From Eupeodes corollae (lineage: Eukaryota > Arthropoda > Insecta > Diptera > Syrphidae): a stretch of 64,000 nt of DNA. Every line of letters starts with the position of its first letter. The first letter of the stretch is position 1. This document shows, in pieces, positions 21,061 through 31,745 of this stretch. The DNA is taken from assembly GCF_945859685.1 (NCBI RefSeq), contig NC_079147.1:306588485-306652484 (forward strand), in the 5' to 3' direction. Both the position numbers and the translations under genes were made by a program. The notes under the pieces were generated by a model that saw nothing but the letters and a program-made list of their open reading frames with translations, did not search any database and was not told the DNA's origin.

Positions 21061-24000
21061 CGCCCTTAAATCATTCAAAATATTGCGCTATTGACTTTAA
21101 TTTTTGTTTAAAATGGCCACGGAAGGGCAGAATATTCAACTGCAAGCAACTGACTTTTAAGTCATTGTTATTTATGACAAATAATACTGCTGTCTTCCAC
21201 CCAAACAAACTTAATCGATTAAAATCAATTTAAAGAAGATATCGATGAAATTCAAAACGAAATGGGCCCCAAACTTGTGAACTTGTGAAGTTTAAACAAC
21301 ATTATTTAGCTCCCATAACACTTAGGTTACAATATTATTCCATAACATATGTTATTAAACTTTAGTACCCTTACAAACGAATACACATCTCTCGGCAGGC
21401 TTTAAAAGTTTGTTTTTATTGAATTGTTGGGATTTAGAACAGCCTTGAGCTGTTGAATATTGATACAAATTATTTCCCAACCAAATCTATAGATAACACA
21501 CACCTCCTGAAAGAATTTCTGCGACCGCCTATGGGCCAAGGAAAACTTTCATTTTGTTCCTCAAATAAGAACAAAGATATCCTTTACTAGAAGACCATCA
21601 AATCAAAAAAAGGAGGGCAAAGAAGAGGAAGACGACAAGAAACAAAAACAAAATAAAATATAAAAATAAAAATAAAAAAACACAAAGAGAAAAATCAAGA
21701 ACAACACAACAGAGTTTATCTATTCAATGGCACTCGCCCGATAAAATGACATCAAATTTATATCCAACACGTTAGGCTTATTATTTTTCTTTTTTCCAAC
21801 CTTGGGTAAGGTATAGCTTACCTACTACTCGGCTTTATCCCCACAAGATCTGATAGCTATCACACTATCCTATCCCTGTACACAACAAAGGCTTTTTTCC
21901 TTCCTTCTTTTTATTTCTACTCAATGTCCTCCCAAGGACAACAATGTTTCTCCCTTCTTCCCCGTCCTAATCGCTGTTGTAGTCCTTGTCGTCATCGGTG
22001 GCGTGGCGGTAGCGACGTCTTTTTTTGTAGTTGAAAGTTTAAAAAAAAGGAATTCTAGAAAAATCGTGCAGAGCTTGAACCAATTCAATTTTTATATTTC
22101 CAGAACAATCAAAGAACAATGTTCTAAATGTCCTAAGACTTTAGAAGCCTTGGACTTATAAGGTGTGGAAATGGAGAGGTGTGCTTAACACGATATCTTT
22201 CCACACTTGGAGGAATCTCGAGGACTATAGGATTTCGAATGCATGGGCTTTAGCTGGGGTTGGTCTGGGCAGTGCGGGGAAGGAGGCAGGACAATCACTC
22301 CAGTTCTGTTCCTCACGCGAATTTTTCTTGTTGTTTTTTAAATTGAGAAATTTAGCTTGTGAATTTTACGACGAGTCATGTTTCTGTTTGCTCAGCGGAA
22401 AGTTGTCAATTTTAACGTGAACTTCTTTCTTTTTGTCCTTAAATGCTGGGAGGGGTTTTCCTAGATTTGGTATTCATCCCAGACCTACGGGCGCATTCTT
22501 TCATTTACCCCCCCCCACCGGGAGAATGGTGTAATAAATTTTTCAAATATTTAACAAAACGAAAAAAGAAAACATCTTTTTCCCATTGCTTTCCTGGTCC
22601 GGGTTCGGGTTCCTGATGGTTCCTGGACCCTTGTGCTCTTGTGTGCTGCAAGACATTTCAATATTTGCGTTAAGGTCCTTTTGGTTGATTATGCTCCAGC
22701 GGATGAATTTGTGGGTAGAAAAAACTTGTCAAGTGAAATTCATCTCGAATTTTTTACTGATTTCTTCCCTTTTTTCGGTCGATCCAATTTCTATTTATTG
22801 AAGAACTATTTCAAATTGGATGGAAGCAGGATGACGAAAGGACGACGAACGACGAACGACGACTACGACAGGACGAACGGTTAGATTTTTCTGTCGATGA
22901 AATTTCATATTGATATTATTTCCTTCATGTTTACATTGTCATTTGCTAGGATATTGAATATAAATGGGTATACTCGTAGACGAGAGGCGGAAATGGAATA
23001 TGGAAGGGAGGGCCACAGAAAGTTTTAGACTTTTCGCGAAACAAAAGTATACTTAAGGCATATTTGAGATATAAAATACAAATACTAAAAAAAAGTAAAT
23101 TTTTAATTTTCTGGAGTCGTTACTTATTCAGATTTTGTTGGACCTGGGAGTTTTGTGTTATGAGGGTTTTCTTTTCTTTTTATTTTATTTTATTGTACAT
23201 ATTTATTCTTCTACTTAGGATTGAAGTTATTTCCGTTTCCTTTTTTCTGTGCACGTATATTTAAATGTAATTGAAAGGCTTATTTGGGACTTGAAGGATC
23301 TAATTGAGGTTTTGGCTTGAAAGTTTATGTATTATTTATGAAGTTCTTTTTTTTCATTTTTTTTTGAAAAACGTCTCTAAAAGTCGTTACGCGAGATTTT
23401 TTTCAATTTCTTTTAATTTGCTTCTTTTTGCGGTATTTACATTTGAAATACATGAGTAAATAGCTGTTTCATCGGAAATCGGAAGGGAGGCCAAATTGGG
23501 GATAAGTTGTTGTTAAAGTTTCGTGGAAGGGGTGGGCGTCTCTAGGGTTTGTTTTAATTTTTTTTGTTGTATTTTAGGGCGAACTGAAGTAATTCTACTT
23601 ATGGAAGGTGAGTATTTGAAACTTTAGAAAACTTTCATAAACAATTTTCCAAAATCATTACACATTTATTTAGAGTTTTAACATCGTTAGTTTACAGTTT
23701 TTGCAAGTATTTGAAAGGATTCAAGGAAAACTTGAACCTTTTAAACATATCGTTTAACATTTTCAAATAGAAGTGTGTACTTATTAATTTTATTATCAGG
23801 ATTCGAGACTTGAAAAGACTTTTACGATTCTAACAACGTTTAGAACACATACATAAATATCGTCAATTCTAAGATTTAAATGTTGAAATACGTAAAGGTA
23901 AGTTGACATTTTGGTTCGCCTACAGAGGCTGTGGAAGACTAGATGTGAGAAAGTGTGCGTAAAACGATGCAAAAACCAAACACATTCTCAAATTTAGTGC

Positions 24001-25185
24001 TTAGACAAATCAAATTTCTTCAATTTGAAAATGGCATGGGTGCGTTCAAAAACATGGTCGTAAATTTGAAGCTTTTTTGATTCAATTAAAAATAAGTATT
24101 TATTTAAATTAATGAAATTGGATAAAAATGTGTTGCAAGATTTTAACCATCAGTTCATTTGTGAACAAAACATCCGCTGAAATAATTTAGTAATATTAGA
24201 AATGGGAACAAGGGAGAATTGTGGAACAATAAATATTCATATTGAATTTATAATTTGGTAAGTTATTTGTTGGCGTTTTTTCTTTGGACTTGAAACAAAT
24301 AAACCATATCTTCAATAGCGCAAAATGTACATATTCTCCAGTATATAAATAATAATTTTTTTATGTTTGATGTATTGGAATTTTTTTTAAAATGAATGCA
24401 AGTTATATAATTTGACACTGATTTTAATCACTCACGAAAATTTAATTGAATTTAATAAATTGTGCTCGCATCTTTAGTTTTTTGATTATTTGAACGGATC
24501 TTTCATACAAAAATTCGGTGAATTATGAAATTTGAAGAATTTCAAGGTGATTATTGAAAATTATTGAATTACATTGGTTTGTTATAAACATAATGACAAT
24601 AAAGCTTTACTCAAAGTTACCGTTTTTTAACGAAAAAAAAGTAAAAACAAAAATCACAATTTAGAAAAAATTCAATATCTGAAAAAGATTTGGCTGTCAA
24701 AACAAAATTAATTCACCTCACCAAAGACACTCTATTATAAAGACCGGAAACCAATCCGTCATTCTGGTTTGCCTACAAGTTCAAACGTCTACCACTATGC
24801 TAATATCAGTTCACCATTGCTTAAGTCAATTCACCATAAATTCATGAGAAAATACGAAGAATGAATTGTATAGTGCTTACCTGTCCTAAAATGGTCAATT
24901 TTGTTGCAACATTGGTTGATAAGAACAAATTTGTTAACCCTTAAACTCCTCAAGAGTAAAATCCAATCCAACTTCTCTTCCGCAGTCTTATCCGCAATCC
25001 AGTGTTTTTTTTACTGGGCATATTATGTCATGAGCAACCTCAAATATCACATTTGACAAAACTTTTAATCTGTTGTTTACTTTTTTGTTGATTTACCTTT
25101 TGTGTCGGTAGTTGTGGTTTTTTTACAAAATAAAATTTCAAACAAATTATATAAAAAAATGCCTATGATTAAACAAAAATTAGCC
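21061..25185. other. Long transposon-poor island, no gene seen
   Basis: Contains a C-run (22510-22518), GTC/GGT-rich DNA at 21975-22020 and a GAC-rich patch at 22832-22880 (GACGAAAGGACGACGAACGA region). The longest frames (22163-22420, 22586-22884, 23064-23264) are Phe/Leu/Ser-rich, lack splice context and are not credible. 23.6-25.1 kb is plain AT-rich DNA. Confidence 0.45.
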
Positions 25186-26419
25186 CTTTTTGAAAAAGTT
25201 AATGCTGGTTAAGAAGTTGAAGGAAAACAGAATATGGACGTGGATATCACCGAATAATAAAACACAAAATGAAATAGACCAGATTCTGACAAACAAAATT
25301 GAGACAGTCAAAGACATATCCGTGCTCAACAACGTAAAGTTCGACAGTGACCACAGATTAGCAAAAACAGAAACCATTATAAGCCATAAGACACTGAAAA
25401 GGAACCGACAAGGCCATTTCATCCCAAAAATGATTCCCAATCAAAAAATAGTAGATTATAACCAAACATTGACAGAAAAAATAAATCAATTATCAACCTC
25501 AAATCGTGACACACAAAACACATATGACGAATTAGAAAAAATCATTAAAAACTCTGCAAAACTATCAATTATGGACACCAAAACATCAAAAGATAAATTA
25601 TCCAACAATACAAAAATCTTAATCTCAAGAAGAGATACTCTACGAACCAAACAACAATTACTTGACCAAGAAAAAACTGAACTAAAGAATTAAGAAAAAC
25701 TTTCAACCTAGAAATAATTAAAGATATCAACAAGTTCAACGAAACAATAGCTAGAGATACGATTAGACAAAGTCAATAAGTAAAACAAAATCATTACTTA
25801 ACAGTCAACAGGATTAGATTATTACCTTAAAAACCAAAAATGCAAGCAACATAACAAATAGAAAAGAGTTAAACGAAAATGCTACTAAGTTATTCGAAAA
25901 ACTATTCTCCTCGACCAACCATGTAACTGAAGAAGAAAATATTGTAAACATAGATATCAATCTCCTAACAAAGCAAACTTCCATGTTTAGTAAAGAAAAT
26001 ATTGAAAGGACCATAGACGATTTGAAAAAGGACAAATGCACTAGAAATGATGGAATCTCTGCAGAAATGATAATACACGGGATAGAATTGCTTTCCGAAA
26101 TCTTAACATTTACGTTTAACGAAATCATAAGAACTCAGTAAATCCCTAAGCAATGGAGAGAAAGAACCATTACACTTATACATAAAAAAGGAAAAACAGA
26201 CGATTTGACAAACTATAGACCTATATGTAACATTTCAACAATTTATAAGCTGTTTTCAAAACAATCTACAGGAACTTCAAACACGATTTTAACAATAAAC
26301 AACCTAGGGAACAAGCTGGATTCAGAGAAGGTTTTTCAACAACAGACCACCTGAATGAATGAACTAATAGAAAAGTGCAATGAATTTCAACAACCAATAT
26401 ACTTTTTATTCATATACTT

Positions 26420-26872
26420 TGTTAAATCTCTTAGTAGATTCTTGACCAAACAAAGCTCTTATGGCGCAACGTCGCAATTACCTTACTCAAAATCCTAGTA
26501 AGGTAGTTGCTGAGAAGAAATAAAAGGCCGTGTTGTCTTTATGAGGCGTCAAACAAGAATGATTTATTATAAAAATGCTTAAAACTAACTTACATTGTAA
26601 AGAAATATAAGAATATAACAAATAAGGGAGAATAGAAGAAATGCAAGCCGTTAGGCTTAACATCAGAGCAAATTCGTTTAACTATGTACAAGATGAGCAG
26701 TTAATGCGTGCGCGTGTTAAATGATTATATGTATGTATGTTACAATGTGTATAGAATAACAATAGGGTAAATTATGATTAGATGCTGCCTTGTGCGAAAA
26801 TAAAAATAATTCATAAAAACATAAGTAAAATTAAATAAATTGATAAATGTGGTTCAGGTTGAGACTGAAGAG
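26420..26872. other. About 450-bp insertion in LINE D of unknown type
   Basis: LINE D coding sequence breaks at TTCATATACTT and resumes at CAGTGAAGCATTTGACAGC. ACTT occurs on both sides (26416-26419 and 26873-26876), so a 4-bp target duplication is possible. The insert starts TGTTAAATC and contains AATAAAA near 26520. It might be a solo LTR, but the expected CA end is only found if the ACTT duplication is abandoned (TTCA at 26875-26878). No coding capacity. Confidence 0.4.
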
Positions 26873-27217
26873 ACTTCAGTGAAGCATTTGACAGCTTTGA
26901 ACACGAACCAATATGGACATCTCTAGAAAATCAAAATATCTATCAAAAACGTATACAAAAATAATGTAGCACAAATAAAAACAGAGAGTAAAGGGCGTAA
27001 ATTTAAAATAACAAGAGGCGTCAGACAATTGGAGACCCGCTTTCACCACCACTATTTAGTGCAGTCTTAGAGGATATTTTTCAAAAGGTGAACTAGAAGA
27101 CAAAATATGGTATAAGGATATGTGGACAACTTCTAAACAACCTAAGATTTGCGGACGATATAGTATTAATATCTACAAAAGCTAAACAAAACATATACAA
27201 GAAATGACAACAGAACT

Positions 27218-27225
27218 TACTAGCT
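27218..27225 (+). repeat. 8-bp target site duplication, left (TACTAGCT)
   Basis: TACTAGCT directly precedes the hAT element and is repeated exactly at 29954-29961. Exact 8-bp duplications are the hallmark of hAT insertion. Confidence 0.9.
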
Positions 27226-29953
27226 CAGGGCCGTCTTTACCCTTTTGGGGGCCCTGGTCACTTTTCGAAAATGGGGCCCCTTTATGATTATATAAAAATC
27301 ACATAACTTTGAATTGATATTTATTCTTTTTGTTTTTGAAATAAATACATTTTTTTTAATTCATTAAAAAGATAATTAGGTTTTGCAGCATTTAAAACAT
27401 AAACATAAACAAAGTAAAAATAAAAACAAAAAATAAATATTTGATATAAAAATTCAAAATAGAATAAACAAAATTTAATGAAGTGGTCTTTTTCTTGATT
27501 TGAGAATAACAAAATCATTGATTACATCTTTAAAATCCATGCCTCTGAGGATGTCGCTTTCTTGACATCAGCGACAAACATGTCAATTCTGAGTTTGTTT
27601 TTGATTCTTTTTAATTTAGAGAAGGAACGTTCCACACTGAAATTGGTCAACATCATACTGAAGAAAATTCTTAGTGTAATTTCAACATTTGAAAATACAT
27701 ATTCAATTTCATTAGTTCTTAAAAAATTATAAAGCTCTAGAATGTTGTCAATTTTTTTATTTTTGTGTCTACTAATTTTCAAGTTGTCTTTTAAATACAG
27801 GCATTTAGCATGTAGTTCATCTCCATTCGCATCTCCGGTGTAAAATTTAGCAAAAGATTTGCAGTTCTATTTAAGTCTTCGGAATTCAGATTTTTTAATC
27901 GAAAAAAAAAGTCAAAACGCTGGCCAATCTTCGTCTGTTTCAAATGAACGCTTAGTGTGTCGACAATGGGAAGAAGGGTTTCAATTTTAATTCTTTCTTT
28001 CCCAGTCAGGATTACTGAGGGTCCAGAGCCTTCAAAAAAAGTATGGCGTGAGCTTCTGCACCTCATCCTTTCAGAAAGGTCCTTATACATTTGGAATCCG
28101 GGTTTTTTGTCTGGCTGATGAATCAAAGTTATCAAAATTGTCCCTGAGCCCAATTATAGATTCATCTATTGCACTCAGCAAATTTATTGCAACATCCAGG
28201 GTAATATTTTGGTTTTGAAGTAAAGTACTTGTTTTATTATTGCTTTGCAATACAGAGTTCCAAAGTTCTGTAAGTATGGTAAATTCAAGCTTGGACATTT
28301 TTTTGCAAAGACTAAATGCTTCTTTTCTGGCCTCTCGTGCCTGTCCTAAATCGTTCGCTATAGACATCAAAGCTTCTTCAATTTCTTGATGACCTTTATA
28401 TAAGGCGCTTAGTGCATCAGCTCACACCGACCATCTTGTTTGAGAAAGACTTTTTAAAACTTTTTATGGACCTAAATGAGCAGTCAACACACTCCATCGA
28501 TGAGAAGATATCGAAAAGAAGTTTTACAATTTTTGAATAATGTCAAATAATTTGGTTGCTTCTAAGACAAACCCAGCCGCATGCACTCCTACCAAGTTTA
28601 ATGAGTGGCCTTCATATGCTACAAAAGTGGCAAATTTACATTTTACTTTTATTCTTGCCTGCAGACCAGAAAACCTTCCTGACATATTTGCCGCGTTGTC
28701 GTAGCTTTGGCCTCTGAAATCTGTTATCAATCTGTTATCAAAATGTCATGATCCTCCAAAAACTTCAGTATGGTTTCCGCTAAATAATCAGATCTATGTT
28801 CGTTAATTGGAATAAAGTCCAAAAACCAACGGACTCGTTTTACGGAGCGAATAATAAATGTTAGTTGATCAACATTAACGCTAATTAAAAATATTTCGCC
28901 ATTTTGACTTCTTTTACAATAATTTTCAAAACCTGTCTTCCCATGAGATGAATAAATTCATTACAGATATTTGCTGAAAAAACGCATGACCACTGGCAAT
29001 GGAAGCCATCTCGAAGCTAAAAACCTTACAACAGCTACAATCCGAGTTGTTGCAGTTTCATGATTAGGGCCCTGCCCTTGGCTTTTTGATTCACCTCCGA
29101 AATTTTTAGAAGATGTGGCAGACAAAATTTCTTCAACTTGGGAAGATGACGACTTATTGTCATGTATAAATATTTCTAAAGAAACTGACTAATGAAATAA
29201 AAATGTGTGTTTGAACATTTTTAATTTCTTTTTACGAATGAAGCTAAGTTTGGACACTAGGCATCAAAGCGCATTGAAATTTCTGTGTAAAACTGGATTT
29301 TGAAAATAAACAATGATTAAGTAAAAATTAAGAGATCGTAACTATATGTTGCTTTGTTTTATTAAGAGCAGCTCCATTAATTGAGATTTCATGTTTGTGT
29401 CCACAGTCCGTTAAATCCACGGCACTTTATTGCTGGAAAATTAAATGGAAAGTCTATTTGTCTAAAATATACAATTACTATGGCAAATTCTAATAGATTC
29501 TACTGTCATTGGTAATGCAGAATTTTATTCATGAAATCATAATGTGAAACCATTTTTTGACTATGTAAGTCCCCTTTACAGTAAGGTGTAGATAAGTGTA
29601 GGGATTAAAGTATTACTTGCAGACGTTTCTCCTGCAATTGAAGTGAAATATGATGTCAGTTTTGGTAATTTCTCAATTAATTCCTTCTGTTGTTTAGATT
29701 TCTTCCTTTTTTCGGATCCACATACATACATATAATTTCGCAGGGAATGTGATTTAAATTGTTCAGCAAAGGTTGTTGTTCAGCAAGGAAAGAACAAATT
29801 CTGATCATTCATTATGCATCTAAAATTGTGTCGAAATATTTTTTCTTGAAAATAGACCAATACAGGTTAAGTGATGTTTTAGCAATGTGGGGCCCCTGGT
29901 GATTGCGGGCCCTGGGCCTGGGCCCAGTAGGCAGAGTGGTAAAGAGGGATCTG
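27226..29953 (-). mobile_element. hAT superfamily DNA transposon, 2,728 bp, with TIRs and TSD
   Basis: Left end CAGGGCCGTCTTTACC and right end (reversed) CAGATCCCTCTTTACC form imperfect terminal inverted repeats, 13 of 16 bases alike. Both ends continue into GGGCCCC-rich subterminal DNA. Flanks are an exact 8-bp duplication, TACTAGCT. The interior holds a broken transposase on the minus strand. The element sits inside LINE D, between its FADD motif and its C-terminal part. Confidence 0.92.
27510..29190 (-). pseudogene. hAT transposase, ZMYM1/DUF4371-like, broken
   Basis: Minus-strand relic of a transposase of the kind annotated as zinc finger MYM-type protein 1-like. Right to left: CNEFIHLMGRQVLKIIVKEV and KMAKYF (about 28960-28890), DFRGQSYDNAANMSGRFSGL (28720-28660, a strongly conserved DUF4371-type block), YEGHSLNLVGVHAAG, DLGQAREARKEAFSLCKKMS (28360-28290), LRDNFDNFDSSA (about 28140) and the C-terminal dimerisation block IFFSMMLTNFSVERSFSKLK (27680-27620). 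Stops and frame changes occur at about 28740, 28500 and 28150 and elsewhere. An N-terminal zinc finger was not seen. The promoter side lies towards 29.9 kb. Confidence 0.85.
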
Positions 29954-29961
29954 TACTAGCT
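29954..29961 (+). repeat. 8-bp target site duplication, right (TACTAGCT)
   Basis: Exact copy of 27218-27225. Removing the element and one copy rejoins LINE D: the downstream sequence runs on as SLFKNYRLQIKKSKTKV-type RT sequence. Confidence 0.9.
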
Positions 29962-30769
29962 TGTTCAAAAACTATAGACTACAAATCAAAAAATCAAAAA
30001 CAAAAGTGATGACAAACCACATCAGAGAAGAAATAATTCTGGACCATGAACAAATTAAATGCACTGAGGACTACATATACTTGGGACTATTAAAATTTTT
30101 TAAGGACCAAAAGAAAAAAGAAATCAACAGACGCATCGTAAACAGCTGGAAACAATTCTGGAGCCTCAAACAGATTATTTAAAACTGGACCAAAGTGCAG
30201 AAACACGAAAATATCTCTTGGACTCCACTATTTTGCCGGTTCTTTCTTATGAACTACAAACCCTGAGCTTGACTACGAAATCCTTCGACCAGCTAAGAAT
30301 CTGTCAATCCGAAATGGAAAGAAAAATCCTCAGAATAAGACGCAGCGAAAGGATAAGAAATGAAGGCATCCGAAACAGTACTCGACTAATTGACGTGATA
30401 GATAGAACCAAAAGACAAAAATGGAGTTGGGCAGGACATATTTCAAGACTACAGGATCAAAGATGGACAAAGTTGGCAACAAAATGGAGACCGAAAAGCA
30501 AGAGGCGAACAGGCCGACCGAACAAGAGATGGAGCGACGAACTTTTCCAAATAAACGTAAATTGGTACAGTGAGTCGAAAAATCGAGACCTATGGGCCGC
30601 TTTGGGGGAGGCTTACGACAAAAACTAATAATAAAAATTGAAAAAAATAAATAACCGAACTTTTAAATATCAATTATCTTACTTTTCCATTATCCAATTA
30701 ATAATTCTATATTTGGAATTTGTATCATTCTATCAAATAATTTGTAAAAATTCTAAATACAAAATTTAA

Positions 30770-31745
30770 AAAGAAGCTGCGATGCGACCCACACTGATAA
30801 CTTCCCATCCCGTCTGTCGATTTGTCTTGCTTAAAAGTTTGTCTATATGTATTCAATTTTTACCAAATTTGCGTACTATTTTTTGTAGATATTATTTTTT
30901 ATGAAAAACGGACTGTTGGATTTTTATAAAAAATTACTGAATATTGAAAACAATATTTTCTGTGAAATAAAATAAGTTTAAAGCCAATATTTTTAATTTT
31001 TGAAAAGCTATTTGAGCCGAAGTAAATTTTTACCAACTTTAATACATTTTTTTGTAGGTTTATATTTTTTTGTAAAAAGCTGTCAATTCGATTTTTCAAA
31101 CTTTAACTGAATGTTCACAACAAGATTTTTGAAAGATAAAAGTAAATTAAAGCCAATATCTCAAAATTTTGAAAAGATATTTGAGTCGAAAATCAATTTT
31201 TACCAACTTTGATTAATTTTTTTGTAGGTTTTTTATTTTTTCTAAAAAAACTGTCAATTCGATTTTTCTCAAAATTTTATCAGATGTCAAAAATATTATT
31301 CGTCGTTGCAGAAAATTGTTTTAGAGATGAAATCATATTTCAGTCGTAAAATTTTGGAGGTTACAAATTTTTTTTTTAGTTTTTTTGATTTATAAAAAAA
31401 CCGTTATATAGATTTTTTTCAAAAAATATACCTGTTTTGTATCACGTTACAATATATTATATAAAATTTAATTCAAGTCATTTGGTTCGTAAGATATTTA
31501 GGGTTAACCAAAATGTTCACCTTTTTTCAAACTGCTATGGTAAAAAAATTTATTTGAAATCGATATCACTTCTGGGTCTTGAGCTATGGACGATGAAAAA
31601 AACGTCGCGAACGTACACATGCACGCACAGACCTATTTCTAAAAATCTTTTATTTCAACTCTAGGGACCTTGAAACGTCGAGAAATGTCAAAATTTTTAA
31701 TTTGACAAATCGGATCCATTACAATAACTTCCTATGGGAAGTTAA
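30770..31745 (+). mobile_element. Helentron-like tandem-repeat element, copy 2
   Basis: Left end AAGAAGCTGCGATGCGACCC at 30771, followed by TAACTTCCCATCCCGTCTGT; right end is the perfect hairpin TAACTTCCTATGGGAAGTTA at 31725-31744 (8-bp arms, 4-nt loop TATG). Tandem-unit markers TTTTGAAAA lie at 30998 and 31168, 170 bp apart. The segment 31300-31690, with CGTCGCGAACGTACACATGC, is shared with copy 3 but absent from copy 1. It begins about 110 bp after the end of LINE D. No coding sequence. Confidence 0.75.

Larger units (their letters stand above)
25190..30628 (+). pseudogene. LINE D endonuclease/RT ORF, broken
   Basis: Reads in order: the end of the endonuclease (WTWISPNNKTQNEIDQIL at 25233-25290, then FDSDHRLAKTE, the SDH-type motif), a helical linker, RT entry (RNDGISAEMI, 26044; PKQWRERTITLIHKKG, 26143-26190; LTNYRPICNISTIYKLF, 26207-26253), a broken motif A split by an insertion (AFDS at 26882), ITRGVRQ (27016; motif B), NLRFADDIVLISTKAK (27137-27184; YADD-type motif), hAT insertion, then LQIKKSKTKVMTNHIREE, EDYIYLG, FWSLKQII (29970-30180) and the C-terminal KRQKWSWAGHISRLQDQRWT, GRPNKRW (30410-30530). 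The wording (RPKSKRR.GRPN.RW.D) is that of RTE-type LINEs. Stops and frameshifts are many before 26.3 kb and few in the last 0.6 kb. Confidence 0.8.
25190..30650 (+). mobile_element. LINE D: RTE-like non-LTR retrotransposon, twice interrupted
   Basis: A 5'-truncated LINE on the plus strand in three coding pieces: 25190-26419, 26879-27217 and 29962-30628. The first gap is about 450 bp of unknown DNA, the second is a complete-length hAT element with 8-bp target duplications. The 3' end is a short A/AAT-rich tail (AATAATAAAAATTG, 30628 onward). It differs from the RTE copies at 1, 43 and 59 kb in sequence and tail. Confidence 0.8.
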
